Below, piece by piece: positions 42,564 through 51,538 of a DNA stretch of 64,000 nucleotides. Numbering within the stretch: position 1 is the stretch's first letter; the number at the start of each line of letters is the position of its first letter. The position numbers were made by a program, and so were the translations under genes. Under the pieces are notes generated by a model. It worked only from the letters and a program-made list of their open reading frames with translations, did no database searches and was not told the DNA's origin. Source of the DNA: Prevotella sp. (GTDB taxonomy: Bacteria; Bacteroidota; Bacteroidia; Bacteroidales; Bacteroidaceae); contig JAFSNR010000018.1 of NCBI GenBank assembly GCA_017443345.1, positions 1-64,000 of the forward strand. Direction: 5' to 3'.

Positions 42564-45413
42564 ATGACAAAAAAAGGATTACTGCTACTTTCTGTCCTGA
42601 TGTGCTGTATCTCAATGGTAGCATGGCATGTGCCAGTCAGGATTGTGTCTCAGACTCCAGTAGAGGGAGCTGAGGAGGCGCGTTGTCTGAAGTTTGACCA
42701 CAACGGATTGATGTGGATAGGTACTGATCTGGGCGTGTGTGCTTACGATGGTTACCGTTTCAGGACTTACCGAAACGATGCCTATTCGCCAGGAATCCTG
42801 CCCAATAACTATGTACTCAGAATCACAGAAGCTCCTGAGGATCGTTTGTGGCTTGGCACACGAGACGGTTTGACATGTTTCGATCGCCGTCGGAATACGT
42901 TCCGGTCCTATCATCTTCAGAGTCAGAATGCGCGAACGATTGATGCTTTGTTTACTTCTTCTGATGGAACGATTTGGGTAGGAACGTCTAATGGCGTGTC
43001 GCGCTATGATGCTGAAACCGACGAATTCACAGACATCAGCATGGTTGCTGGTGTGCGGTCTTTTTCCGAAGATAAGAAAGGTAATATCTATATTGGAACT
43101 TGGGAAGGCGGTCTCTTCCGTTTAAACCCTAAAAGCGGTAAGCTTGTGGCTTATCCCCGGTTGAGTGAGCGCAATACGGTACAATCGCAACTGGTGGATA
43201 GTCGTGGCCGACTTTGGATTGGTACATGGGAGAATGGTATCATCCGTCTGGATCATCCCGAGAATGAGTCTAATCCCGGCGTCCATAGGATGAACGAGGG
43301 ACGGCCTGACTTCAGGACGTTCCATCAGTTGGTAGAGGATTCTGTAAGCCATGCCATCTGGGGCTGCTGCATTGAGGGTCTTACCAGCGTTGACCTTGAT
43401 GACGAACAAAAGGTGGAGAACCACTCCGAACTCAGTTTCTGCTATAGTCTCGCTACCGACGGGCATGGCAATCTATGGGTGCTTACCCGTAATCAGGGTT
43501 TGGTTCACCTTAGCACCAAGCCGTCGCCTTTCCATTTCTACCATCTCAATACGACAGGATTAGAGTTGCCCGTCAATCGCATACAAACCGTCTATACCTC
43601 CGACGGCAATTATTTTTGGCTTGGACTGCAGCCTTATGGGCTGGCGTTATATGATCGCAGGGAAAATCGTGTCAACTATAATACCCATATACCAGGTATG
43701 CAGCAGATGACGGGTACCAGTGGTATACATGTCCAGACAATCTATGCTTTCATACAGCGTAGTGAGCAGGAATTGTGGTTGGGCAGTTCACAGGGTATTG
43801 TGGTATGTCGGACTGGCGAACCAGCCCGGCTGCTGCCTCGTGAGAGAACCCCTTTTATCGGTGATGGAAATGTGAACACCTTCTGTCAGCTCCACGATGG
43901 AACGGTGCTTGTGGGACAAAGTGCCGGTATCGGTGTGGCATTCTCCGATACGCAAGGTCGTCTCTTGGTGAGCAATGTTGATGTGCGTCACATCATCGAG
44001 GGTCACGATCATCGTATATGGGTTGCAACCGATAATTCTGGTATCATTAGCTTCACAGGCGATATGCATCAACCACAATCGATACAGAGTAGGCTGTACG
44101 CTCCTGTCAAAGGCAACTATCCCCTCAAAGATGCCACGGCAGTCTACGAAGACTCGCACCATCGGATTTGGGCCATTTCTAATGGTGGAGCACTGTTCCT
44201 TTATGATGTGGAAAAAGATCAGTTCATCGTGGTAAACCAACGTTATCATCTCAATGTCAACCGTATCTATGCTATTGGCGGCGATGAGAAGGGACAGCTC
44301 TGGCTTTCCACGGACAAAGGACTTATTTGTCTGAAGATTGATGATAAAGGGAAATGTCATCCTGCCTATTATAGCGTAGAGGATGGCTTGGAGAAGATCC
44401 GTTTCTCAGCCAACGGTCTTTCACGTTTCGGCAATGAACTGTTCCTGGGTAGTGCCAATGGTTTCTTTTCTTTCAAGCCCGGCCAGATGGACTACTGGCA
44501 ACCAGCGGATTCTGCTTCTTTACTGGTTACTGGCTTACAGATCAACGATCGTCCTTACGAAAGGCTCGACTCCATTCAGCAGAGCCGAATATCTGCCGAA
44601 CCACCCTTTACCACCCGGCAGATCACAATTCCTGCCAACATACGGAAATTCACGGTGGAATTTGCACTCTTGGCCTATCAAAACGAGCAACAGTGTTATT
44701 ACGCTTACCAACTGGAGGGGTATGATCGCGACTGGCACTACGTGAATGCTGATAACCGTCAGGCCACTTATCAGAACCTGCCTGCCGGCACCTATGAACT
44801 TCATTTGAAGGCTATCGACAGCTATGGTCGTCAGGTGAAGCTACCTTATACCATTTTGGTGCGTGTGTTACCCCCTTGGTATCAGACGTGGTGGGCATAC
44901 CTTATTTATTTATTGCTGCTGGGTTCAGCCGTCTATGGGGTGAAAGAGTGGTATAAGAACCGTCTGAACCGTCGTGCCCGTCTTCAGGAGCGTGTGAACG
45001 AACTGTTACATTACCGCGAGCTGATGGTGATGAAGCAGTTTGAGGGTGCGCGCAAGGCGTTGGAGGCCGAGGAGCAGCAGCACTCCTCGCCAGATGAACT
45101 CTTCCTGCAGAAAGCTATTGATTGTGTGAAGCAACATCTCGACGATGCAGACTATGACCGCGAGCAGTTCGCCTCAGATATGTGTGTGTCTTCTTCCACC
45201 CTATATAACAAGTTACGTGCTTTGACGGGACAGAATGTCACTGGATTCATCAACTCCATCCGTCTGAAGGAGGCTTGTCGTATCGTGCGTCAGCAGCCTG
45301 ATATCAGCATGACGGAACTCTCTATGCAGGTGGGGTTCAATACACCGAAGTATTTCACCAAACTGTTCAAGAAGGAATTCGGTGTCCTACCCCGTGAGTA
45401 TGTAACGCAATAG
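42564..45413 (+). CDS. One-piece membrane sensor with AraC domain (HTCS-like, no kinase or receiver)
   Basis: A 949-residue protein with the sensor half of an HTCS (signal peptide, propeller repeats such as NGLMWIGTDLGVCAYDGY, Y_Y_Y domain, membrane segment near 776-797), then a short coiled coil (about 800-845) leading straight into an AraC-type HTH (846-949, ending FKKEFGVLPREYVTQ). Histidine-kinase, ATPase and receiver domains are absent, with no frameshift or gap. It must signal across the membrane without phosphorelay, perhaps by dimer rearrangement (inference). It probably controls locus 2 through the shared 55-bp element. Confidence 0.9.
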   Translation: MTKKGLLLLSVLMCCISMVAWHVPVRIVSQTPVEGAEEARCLKFDHNGLMWIGTDLGVCAYDGYRFRTYRNDAYSPGILPNNYVLRITEAPEDRLWLGTRDGLTCFDRRRNTFRSYHLQSQNARTIDALFTSSDGTIWVGTSNGVSRYDAETDEFTDISMVAGVRSFSEDKKGNIYIGTWEGGLFRLNPKSGKLVAYPRLSERNTVQSQLVDSRGRLWIGTWENGIIRLDHPENESNPGVHRMNEGRPDFRTFHQLVEDSVSHAIWGCCIEGLTSVDLDDEQKVENHSELSFCYSLATDGHGNLWVLTRNQGLVHLSTKPSPFHFYHLNTTGLELPVNRIQTVYTSDGNYFWLGLQPYGLALYDRRENRVNYNTHIPGMQQMTGTSGIHVQTIYAFIQRSEQELWLGSSQGIVVCRTGEPARLLPRERTPFIGDGNVNTFCQLHDGTVLVGQSAGIGVAFSDTQGRLLVSNVDVRHIIEGHDHRIWVATDNSGIISFTGDMHQPQSIQSRLYAPVKGNYPLKDATAVYEDSHHRIWAISNGGALFLYDVEKDQFIVVNQRYHLNVNRIYAIGGDEKGQLWLSTDKGLICLKIDDKGKCHPAYYSVEDGLEKIRFSANGLSRFGNELFLGSANGFFSFKPGQMDYWQPADSASLLVTGLQINDRPYERLDSIQQSRISAEPPFTTRQITIPANIRKFTVEFALLAYQNEQQCYYAYQLEGYDRDWHYVNADNRQATYQNLPAGTYELHLKAIDSYGRQVKLPYTILVRVLPPWYQTWWAYLIYLLLLGSAVYGVKEWYKNRLNRRARLQERVNELLHYRELMVMKQFEGARKALEAEEQQHSSPDELFLQKAIDCVKQHLDDADYDREQFASDMCVSSSTLYNKLRALTGQNVTGFINSIRLKEACRIVRQQPDISMTELSMQVGFNTPKYFTKLFKKEFGVLPREYVTQ

Positions 45414-45452
45414 CATTATTTTCTAACCCCAAACAAATTTTCCTTTGGAAAT

Positions 45453-45492
45453 CCAGATGAAGCCTTTGAAGATCAGATGAAGTCTTTGAAGG
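45453..45492 (-). repeat. 20-bp tandem duplication of the thioesterase gene 3' end
   Basis: The last 20 bases of the thioesterase gene including the stop (45492-45473) are repeated immediately downstream (45472-45453) with three differences. A gene 3' end copied head-to-tail, as seen with dusB and the 22-bp arrays. Confidence 0.75.
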
Positions 45493-45871
45493 CTTCGTCG
45501 TATTCTGGGCTGTTGCCAAGACGACCGTTGATCAGGCAGACAAGTTCCACGGTGGCACGGAAACAGAGTATTTCGTCGCTGGCACGGTAGATGTCCTGAT
45601 AGAACATATACTTAAGACCGTCTTTCTTGAGGTTCAGGCGTGAGATGAATTCATCGTCGCAGCGCAGGGGGACCTTATATTGGAGTTTCATGCTGTGAAC
45701 GACGGCATCGATGCCTTGATTGTGGAGTTCGGCAAAGCTGACGCCCAGGCTGCGGAGAAACAGATGACGGGTATGCTCTGCGTAATGGAGGTAGTTGGCA
45801 TTGTTGACGATGCCTTCGATGTCGCACTCGTAGTCGCGAACTTCCATGCGGGTTTCAAAGATATACTTCAT
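45473..45871 (-). CDS. Acyl-CoA thioesterase, 4HBT/YbgC type
   Basis: A 132-residue hot-dog-fold thioesterase. Seen: the catalytic block DYECDIEGIVNNANYLHYAE and HSMKLQYKVPLRCDDEF. Hydrolyses acyl-CoA or acyl-ACP thioesters; natural substrate unknown. ATG 45871 matches the family start. It lies 20 bp after the HAD gene and is the third gene of a fur-HAD-thioesterase operon. Confidence 0.9.
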   Translation of the reverse strand: MKYIFETRMEVRDYECDIEGIVNNANYLHYAEHTRHLFLRSLGVSFAELHNQGIDAVVHSMKLQYKVPLRCDDEFISRLNLKKDGLKYMFYQDIYRASDEILCFRATVELVCLINGRLGNSPEYDEAFKDFI

Positions 45872-45891
45872 GTGAGTTTGTGAGTTAGGGG

Positions 45892-46602
45892 TTAGTGATG
45901 AGGGGTTAGAGAGGTTAGAGTGGAGATAATCTCGTTGAAATGGGTGATTTTGACGAGTTTTTCGTGCTCGATGTCCTCTGAATGCTCCAGCTGCCATGTG
46001 ACGTGGAAGGGGATATGAATGGCTGAGGCGCCAATGGTGAGGGCTGGGGCGATGTCGCTCTTCAGGGAGTTGCCTACCATCAGCAGCTGGGAGGGCAGGA
46101 TGTCCAGATGCTCACAGAGTTGCTGGAACTCGAGTTCCGTCTTGTTGGAGGTAATCTCTACGTGCGAGAAGTATTTGGCCAGTCCGCTGCGATGGAGCTT
46201 GTTTTCCTGATCCTGCAGCTCGCCCTTGGTAAACACGACGAGGCGATAGGGGTAGGCTTGCAGGCGCTGCAGCGTCTCTTCGACCTCGGGCAGTGGGGTG
46301 GCAGGCAGGTGGAGCAGGCTCTTGCTGTGGCTGAGCAGGTCGCTGAGCTCTTCTGCTGAAAGATGATCGCCGCCTACACGGAGGGCGGTCTCGATGATCG
46401 AGATGGTGAAGGCTTTGCAGCCATAGCCTAGATCGGCCATGTTGCCCGATTCTGTCTGGAAGAGTTCCTTGGCAGGGGTCTCACAGTAAGGAGCGATGAG
46501 GCGGTAGAGATGGTTCTCTACGGCTTCAAAGTGCGACTGGCAGTCCCAGAGCGTATCGTCTGCATCGAAGGCGATGACGCGTATATCGTTCAGATTTATC
46601 AT
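45892..46602 (-). CDS. HAD family hydrolase (YjjG-like)
   Basis: A 236-residue haloacid dehalogenase-type phosphatase. Motif I FDADDTLWD (residues 12-20), motif II VVFTKGE, a Lys in TSNKTELEF and motif III VGNSLKSDI. Similar to YjjG-type nucleotidases; the substrate is not evident. Its start overlaps the stop of the Fur-family gene by 4 bp. Confidence 0.88.
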   Translation of the reverse strand: MINLNDIRVIAFDADDTLWDCQSHFEAVENHLYRLIAPYCETPAKELFQTESGNMADLGYGCKAFTISIIETALRVGGDHLSAEELSDLLSHSKSLLHLPATPLPEVEETLQRLQAYPYRLVVFTKGELQDQENKLHRSGLAKYFSHVEITSNKTELEFQQLCEHLDILPSQLLMVGNSLKSDIAPALTIGASAIHIPFHVTWQLEHSEDIEHEKLVKITHFNEIISTLTSLTPHH

Positions 46603-47015
46603 TTCTTGCAGTGTGGGCAGATGCCCTTGATCATGAGGTTTGACGAAATGGCCTCAAATCCCTCTGGTAAACTGACCTCAGGCACTTCTGCATAGTCGAG
46701 ACAGTAGGTCTGCTGACATTGCTCACAGTAGAAGTGGGGATGCTGGTCGTCGTCGTGCTCGTGGCTATGGCTGTGACAGAGCTCGAACCTGGTGCCGTCG
46801 CTGTTGCCTTCGATCGCATGGATCAGATGGTGCTCGCGGAAGAGGTTCAGCGCACGGAAGATGTTCGACTTGTCGATGGTACAGATCTTCCGCTCCAGCT
46901 CTGCCAGCGACTGGGGCTGCATGGAGGTGGCCAATGCCCTGACGACCACAATGCGGTTGGCAGTGGGCTTGATATCATGCTCTTCGAGCAGTCTGACGCA
47001 GCTTATTTCGTCCAT
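46599..47015 (-). CDS. Fur-family metal-dependent repressor
   Basis: A 138-residue Fur/Zur/PerR-type regulator: winged helix (KPTANRIVVVRALA, then SNIFRALNLFREHHLIH), a His/Asp-rich metal region (HSHSHEHDDDQHPHFYC) and two cysteine pairs (CEQCQQTYC and CPHCKK) for structural zinc. The His-rich loop hints at a zinc sensor, but metal choice is inference. Start at ATG 47015; the longer frame runs into the promoter. Confidence 0.9.
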   Translation of the reverse strand: MDEISCVRLLEEHDIKPTANRIVVVRALATSMQPQSLAELERKICTIDKSNIFRALNLFREHHLIHAIEGNSDGTRFELCHSHSHEHDDDQHPHFYCEQCQQTYCLDYAEVPEVSLPEGFEAISSNLMIKGICPHCKK

Positions 47016-47044
47016 TCTGTTGCTTGATTTATTAATTTTGACTG

Positions 47045-47052
47045 CAAAGATA
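47045..47052 (-). promoter_or_regulatory. -7 box of the fur-HAD-thioesterase operon
   Basis: CAAAGATA on the plus strand, i.e. TATCTTTG on the minus strand, 30 bp before ATG 47015. Confidence 0.6.
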
Positions 47053-47106
47053 AGAAAAAAAGTAAAAAAGTAAGAAGGTAAAAAGGTAAAATTAAGGATA
47101 ATTTTG

Positions 47107-47114
47107 TATCTTTG
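47107..47114 (+). promoter_or_regulatory. -7 box of the AsmA-like gene
   Basis: TATCTTTG, 20 bp before ATG 47135, divergent from the Fur-family promoter. The interval holds AAGGTAAAA-type simple repeats. Confidence 0.6.
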
Positions 47115-47134
47115 CAAACAAAAAGCGATAATCT

Positions 47135-49042
47135 ATGAGACGTTTTCTTATTCCCGGACTAAAAATCATAGGCGGAGTGGTGGCCGCGATAGTCGTCATT
47201 CTGCTGGGTGCTGCCCTTATCTTCAACACCAGTTCTTTCCAGAACAAGATCATGAGTTACTCGACAGAGTTGCTGGCGGAACGACTTGAGACCAAGGTCA
47301 ACGTGGACAGTGTCAGTATCAACTTCCTGACATTCGATGTCAATCTATGGGGGGTTGATATTGAGGATCGTGAACAGCGGAAGATGCTACAAACTGAGCG
47401 TTTGTCAGTGAATCTCGATATCTGGGGAATCCTCAGCAATCATATCAAGATTTCCTCGGCAGAACTCGATGGCGTCAAGGCCAGACTCTATAAGCCTGAG
47501 GAGGGCGAGGCCAACTACCAGTTTGTGCTGGATGCCTTTAAGAGTGATAAGCCTAAGAAGGCCAAGAAAGAAGACGGCGAGAAGAAGGAAAAGAAGAAGC
47601 TGACACTGGACGTCAGCAAGGTCGAGGTGTCGAGGATCGACGTGGTATTCAACGAGGACACCTTCTATCTGGGGAACCTCGACTACGTGAAGCGTCTGAC
47701 AGGCAGTCAGGAGGGGAGTCTTCGTGATCTGCGTGGTAAACTGGACTTCGTGACGAAGAAGGGGCCTCAGACGGGTCGTGTGGAAATAGGAAAGATCGCC
47801 CTTCTCGGTAAAGATGACAGGCAACAGGTCAAGATCGATGATTTGTACCTGAACCTCGATAACCATCTGCCCCGTAAGAATGAAGGTAAACCCAATCGTG
47901 GCTATTTCGATGTGGGTCACTTCGATATTCACGCCAATATGGAGCTGATGGTGAACCATCTTGGAAAGGACACGGCCAATGTCTCGCTGGTCAAGTTTGA
48001 GGCTGTCGATACCATCACAGGCTTCGATGTGAAGACGCTGAAGTGTCGCGCGGGTATCAATAAGAAGGCTGCCTATCTGAGCAATATCACTGTGCAACAG
48101 GGGAACACGGTGCTGAACTTCGACAGTGCCACCATCCAGTTGCCAAGTAAGAAGGAAGGCAGGAAGTTTGCCTTCCAGACTTCTTTGATCAAAGGCAAGG
48201 CTTTCCTACAGGACATCGCCCGTCCGTTTGCGCCTGTCCTGAAGAACTTTACGATGCCCTTGGAGCTCAGTTTGCTGTTCAGTGGTACGGATACCACCCT
48301 CGTGTTCAAGGATGTCGAGGTACATACGCCTGACCAGCGCCTGACAATCCATGCTGAAGGCGGAATCACTCATCTGAATGTGGCTCAAGAGCTGGAGGTG
48401 AGATTCCAAGTGAAGGATATGCTGGCAAAAGGTACTGTCAAGGAGGAGATCATCAGCATGTTTGCAGGCAAGAAGCTGATGATGAAACAACTGAAGAACC
48501 TTGGCGATATCAGCTATACTGGCGACTTTGCCGTTCTTTATAAGCGTGAGGAGTTCGAGGGTACGGTCCGGACGGCTGCTGGTAATCTGGATTTTAACTT
48601 CGCGTTGGACGAGAACAACAAATATCTCTCAGGAACGGCTAACACCAAAGCCATCCATCTGGGTAAGGTGTTGGAGATGAAGGATATCGGCGATGTGGCT
48701 TTGAAAGCTGATTTCAAGATCGATATCGATAAGCAAAGGACGCTTCAGATGCGTAAGAAATATGGTGGGAAAATGCCTATTGGTAATGTCAACGCCATCG
48801 TCCATCAGGCTAGCTACAAGGGCGTTAAGGTGAAGGAGCTCGTGGCTGATATCAAGAGTAACGGCGGACAGTTGGAGGGCAGCATCAGCCAGCAGAACAA
48901 GGGGCTGGACTGGGCATGCGACTTCTCTATCTCCGATATCGATAAGATGAGTTCCCTCAAGGTGAAGCCTAAGGTGAAGGTCAAGGTGAAGGACATCATC
49001 GATTTCAGCAAACTCAATCCTTTTAAAAAGAAGAAGAAATAG
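47135..49042 (+). CDS. AsmA/DUF748-like envelope protein
   Basis: A 635-residue protein with one N-terminal membrane helix (about residues 10-30) followed by FNTSSFQNKIMSYSTELLAE, the usual start of AsmA-type repeats, then long beta-rich sequence. A Lys-rich linker (KPKKAKKEDGEKKEKKK, about residues 145-160) and a Lys-rich end (FKKKKK) are notable. AsmA/TamB relatives bridge the envelope and are linked to lipid transport or outer-membrane assembly; the role here is inferred from that. Its 3' end overlaps the convergent DHHW gene by 20 bp. Confidence 0.8.
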   Translation: MRRFLIPGLKIIGGVVAAIVVILLGAALIFNTSSFQNKIMSYSTELLAERLETKVNVDSVSINFLTFDVNLWGVDIEDREQRKMLQTERLSVNLDIWGILSNHIKISSAELDGVKARLYKPEEGEANYQFVLDAFKSDKPKKAKKEDGEKKEKKKLTLDVSKVEVSRIDVVFNEDTFYLGNLDYVKRLTGSQEGSLRDLRGKLDFVTKKGPQTGRVEIGKIALLGKDDRQQVKIDDLYLNLDNHLPRKNEGKPNRGYFDVGHFDIHANMELMVNHLGKDTANVSLVKFEAVDTITGFDVKTLKCRAGINKKAAYLSNITVQQGNTVLNFDSATIQLPSKKEGRKFAFQTSLIKGKAFLQDIARPFAPVLKNFTMPLELSLLFSGTDTTLVFKDVEVHTPDQRLTIHAEGGITHLNVAQELEVRFQVKDMLAKGTVKEEIISMFAGKKLMMKQLKNLGDISYTGDFAVLYKREEFEGTVRTAAGNLDFNFALDENNKYLSGTANTKAIHLGKVLEMKDIGDVALKADFKIDIDKQRTLQMRKKYGGKMPIGNVNAIVHQASYKGVKVKELVADIKSNGGQLEGSISQQNKGLDWACDFSISDIDKMSSLKVKPKVKVKVKDIIDFSKLNPFKKKKK

Positions 49043-50501
49043 AGTCTTTAGGTGCTGTGGGAACAGCTGTTGCTGGCGTAGTCGTTGCAGGTGCAGCGAT
49101 ACTGTCGCGGGCAGCGGGCTTCACTTTTTGCAGACTGTCACCTATGGGTTTCGCACGTTTGGGGATACCGCCAGTCTGGGTGAGGAACCTCAGGTAATTG
49201 GAATAGGTATGGCTGGAGTAGGCCTTGAAGATGTTGTTGGCAAACAGGATGTCTGTAATCTGGTTCTCATGGACATAATCCACCATATTCTTTGTGAAGT
49301 ATCTGGAATCAACGACATGTACCTCTTCAAAGGAGTAGAAGAGATAGCCTGGCAGGGCATTGCCAAAGCTGTCCTTCAGTATCAGGAGCCTACGTCCGTT
49401 CTGTGTTGACGTGCGGACACAGGTAATCTTGGTATCGCTGCCCATGAAGGTACAGTAAGCCCCACCACTGCCATCCTTAAAACGATAGAAGAACACACCC
49501 TTATAAGGGCGCCCCATACCTATCACATGATAGTTCTCGTCAATGGTGTAGTTCGTATAAGTGGTGGTGTAACTCACACCTGTGGGTACATAATAGACAA
49601 AGTCCTCAGGTGCCTTCTTGATGGCGATGTCCTGTGAATAGCCGTACATACTGCCCACATAGCCGTGTACCACCTTTCGTTCGTAGTCTGACAGTGGACG
49701 GAAGGGTACACCAGCCACCTCTGCGAACTTCTCGGCAGCATAATAGGCGCCTAATGGTGCCCAGTGGTGGTCTGTCCGCAGGAAGATGTCTTCATCGGCA
49801 TGTTCACCTAAGGCTGCATAGATATCGACGGGCTTGACACCAGGCGAGAGATGGCTGATGACATTCTCGATGGTAGGCCGCTGAGGGCGCGTGCGATGGC
49901 GCACCTTGTCTGGACAGTAATACTCCACTGCCGTGGGGATGACCATACAATAGACATTGACATCGGGGAAGGTGTCCTTATATTTATTGGCAGCCCTCGC
50001 ATAGCCAGTACAGCCCTTGGCAGTACCGCCATAGGCCATCAGGGCACGTACCTTCTCACCTGTGCCCACGATGATGATACCCGCATTGGCAATCTTGGCA
50101 TTCTCCTCAGCCGTGACATGGTTCTCATAGTTATAGGTGGAATCCTCCTTAGCCTCTTGAACCTCAGGGCTTTCCAAGGGGTTCGGACTCTCAGGCTCAG
50201 GATCGCTGGCAGCAGCGTGGAAGGTGATGTTCTCCTCGCCTGTCTGCATACGGATCAGGTCCTTGATCTCCATGCTGAGGGCCATGAAATAGTCGCGGAA
50301 AGGCTCACTGTCGCTGAACCAGGAAGACACCTCACTCGTAAACGAGCCGTCGATCAGCTTCTCAGGGCTGAAGACGGGGAACCGTTTCAGCTCGCGCTTC
50401 TCCAACTCGGAATAGCCACTCCGAGGGAAGGTGTTGAAGACCACTGCAAAGGCTGCGAACAACACCACGAAGAGGAAGATATAGGCCTTACTGAATCTCA
50501 T
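49023..50501 (-). CDS. DHHW family protein (AlgJ/AlgX-like), copy 1
   Basis: A 492-residue protein with an N-terminal membrane anchor (residues 6-25), an acidic Pro/Ser-rich linker (about 105-120), and a domain with the motif LRTDHHWAPLGAYYAA, which with VYCMVIPTAVEYY and LKDSFGNALPGYLF is typical of AlgJ/AlgX-like SGNH-fold proteins that pair with an MBOAT acyltransferase. Likely transfers acetyl groups to a cell-surface polymer in the periplasm. Starts inside the preceding gene (14-bp overlap). C-terminal Ala/Pro/Thr-rich tail. Confidence 0.85.
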   Translation of the reverse strand: MRFSKAYIFLFVVLFAAFAVVFNTFPRSGYSELEKRELKRFPVFSPEKLIDGSFTSEVSSWFSDSEPFRDYFMALSMEIKDLIRMQTGEENITFHAAASDPEPESPNPLESPEVQEAKEDSTYNYENHVTAEENAKIANAGIIIVGTGEKVRALMAYGGTAKGCTGYARAANKYKDTFPDVNVYCMVIPTAVEYYCPDKVRHRTRPQRPTIENVISHLSPGVKPVDIYAALGEHADEDIFLRTDHHWAPLGAYYAAEKFAEVAGVPFRPLSDYERKVVHGYVGSMYGYSQDIAIKKAPEDFVYYVPTGVSYTTTYTNYTIDENYHVIGMGRPYKGVFFYRFKDGSGGAYCTFMGSDTKITCVRTSTQNGRRLLILKDSFGNALPGYLFYSFEEVHVVDSRYFTKNMVDYVHENQITDILFANNIFKAYSSHTYSNYLRFLTQTGGIPKRAKPIGDSLQKVKPAARDSIAAPATTTPATAVPTAPKDSISSSF

Positions 50502-51528
50502 GTCGCGTCGAGGATTTCTGGGTGAGATAACGTTCGTAGGCCTGCGAGGTCTTGGCCATCGAGGCGTGGATCAGGTTGTTGGCAAAGAGGATATCCGTAA
50601 TGGCGTGGCTGTTGACGAAGTCAACCATATTCTGCAGGAAATAGCGACAGTCCACGACATGGATCTCCTCAAACGACGAGAAGAGGTAGGGGGGCAGCGC
50701 ATTGCCATAGCTGTCCTTGAGAATCAGCAGACGACGGTTGTTGCGGATGGCTGTCGTGACACTGGTGGTATTGGTATCACCCCCCATGAAGGTGCAATAG
50801 GCATTGCCGTCGCCATCCTCATAGTTGCGGAAGAAACTGAAGGGCTCAGGCTCACTGGCTGTCAGGAAACGTTTCCATCTTCTGCGCCCCACTTTCTTGG
50901 ATTGTCGCTTGTAGGTGATATGTGTGGCCGTGAAGTCGGAGTCGCGTGGCACATAATAGACGAAGTCCTCTGGCGCATCCTTGACGGCCTTGTCGCGCGA
51001 GAAGGTATACATGCTGCCCACGTAGTTACGGATGGTGCGTGGCTCGTAGGCTGTCAGGTCCTTGAAATCCAAGCCTCCCACCTGGGCAAAATGTTTGGCA
51101 GCATAGTAGGCTCCTAGTGGCGCCCAGTGGTGGTCTGTACGCGAATAGATGGGTTCTGAGGCATGCGCCTGTAGGGTGTCGTAGATATCAACGGCATGGA
51201 CATCGGCTGAGAGTCGCGACAGGATATCATTGATGGCAGGGCGCTCTGCACACGTCCAACTCTGTACGGAGTCAGGACAGTAGAAGGCCACAGCATTGGG
51301 GATCACCATGCAGTAGACGTTCACATGGGGGAAGGTCTGCTTGTATCGATTGATGACGTCTGCATAGCCAATGCCGTTATCAGGATTGCCGCGATAGGGT
51401 TCTATGGCTCTGACGACCATCCCTGTATCAACGAGGATAATGCCACGACGGGCACGACGCACGTTCTGGGCTGTCATGAGACTGATCGTGGTTGTCAGCA
51501 GAAGGAATATGAGGAGCAGTCGTTTCAT
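50488..51528 (-). CDS. DHHW family protein (AlgJ/AlgX-like), copy 2
   Basis: A 346-residue paralogue of the downstream gene, with a signal peptide (to about residue 20) and no long linker. Seen: VYCMVIPNAVAFYCPDSVQ, YSRTDHHWAPLGAYYAA and LKDSYGNALPPYLFSSFEE. It lies 10 bp after the MBOAT gene. Two DHHW paralogues in one operon suggest two acceptor specificities or a heteromeric acetylation complex (inference). ATG 51528 matches the signal peptide; the longer frame overlaps MBOAT. Confidence 0.85.
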   Translation of the reverse strand: MKRLLLIFLLLTTTISLMTAQNVRRARRGIILVDTGMVVRAIEPYRGNPDNGIGYADVINRYKQTFPHVNVYCMVIPNAVAFYCPDSVQSWTCAERPAINDILSRLSADVHAVDIYDTLQAHASEPIYSRTDHHWAPLGAYYAAKHFAQVGGLDFKDLTAYEPRTIRNYVGSMYTFSRDKAVKDAPEDFVYYVPRDSDFTATHITYKRQSKKVGRRRWKRFLTASEPEPFSFFRNYEDGDGNAYCTFMGGDTNTTSVTTAIRNNRRLLILKDSYGNALPPYLFSSFEEIHVVDCRYFLQNMVDFVNSHAITDILFANNLIHASMAKTSQAYERYLTQKSSTRHEIQ

Positions 51529-51538
51529 GGGCACATCG

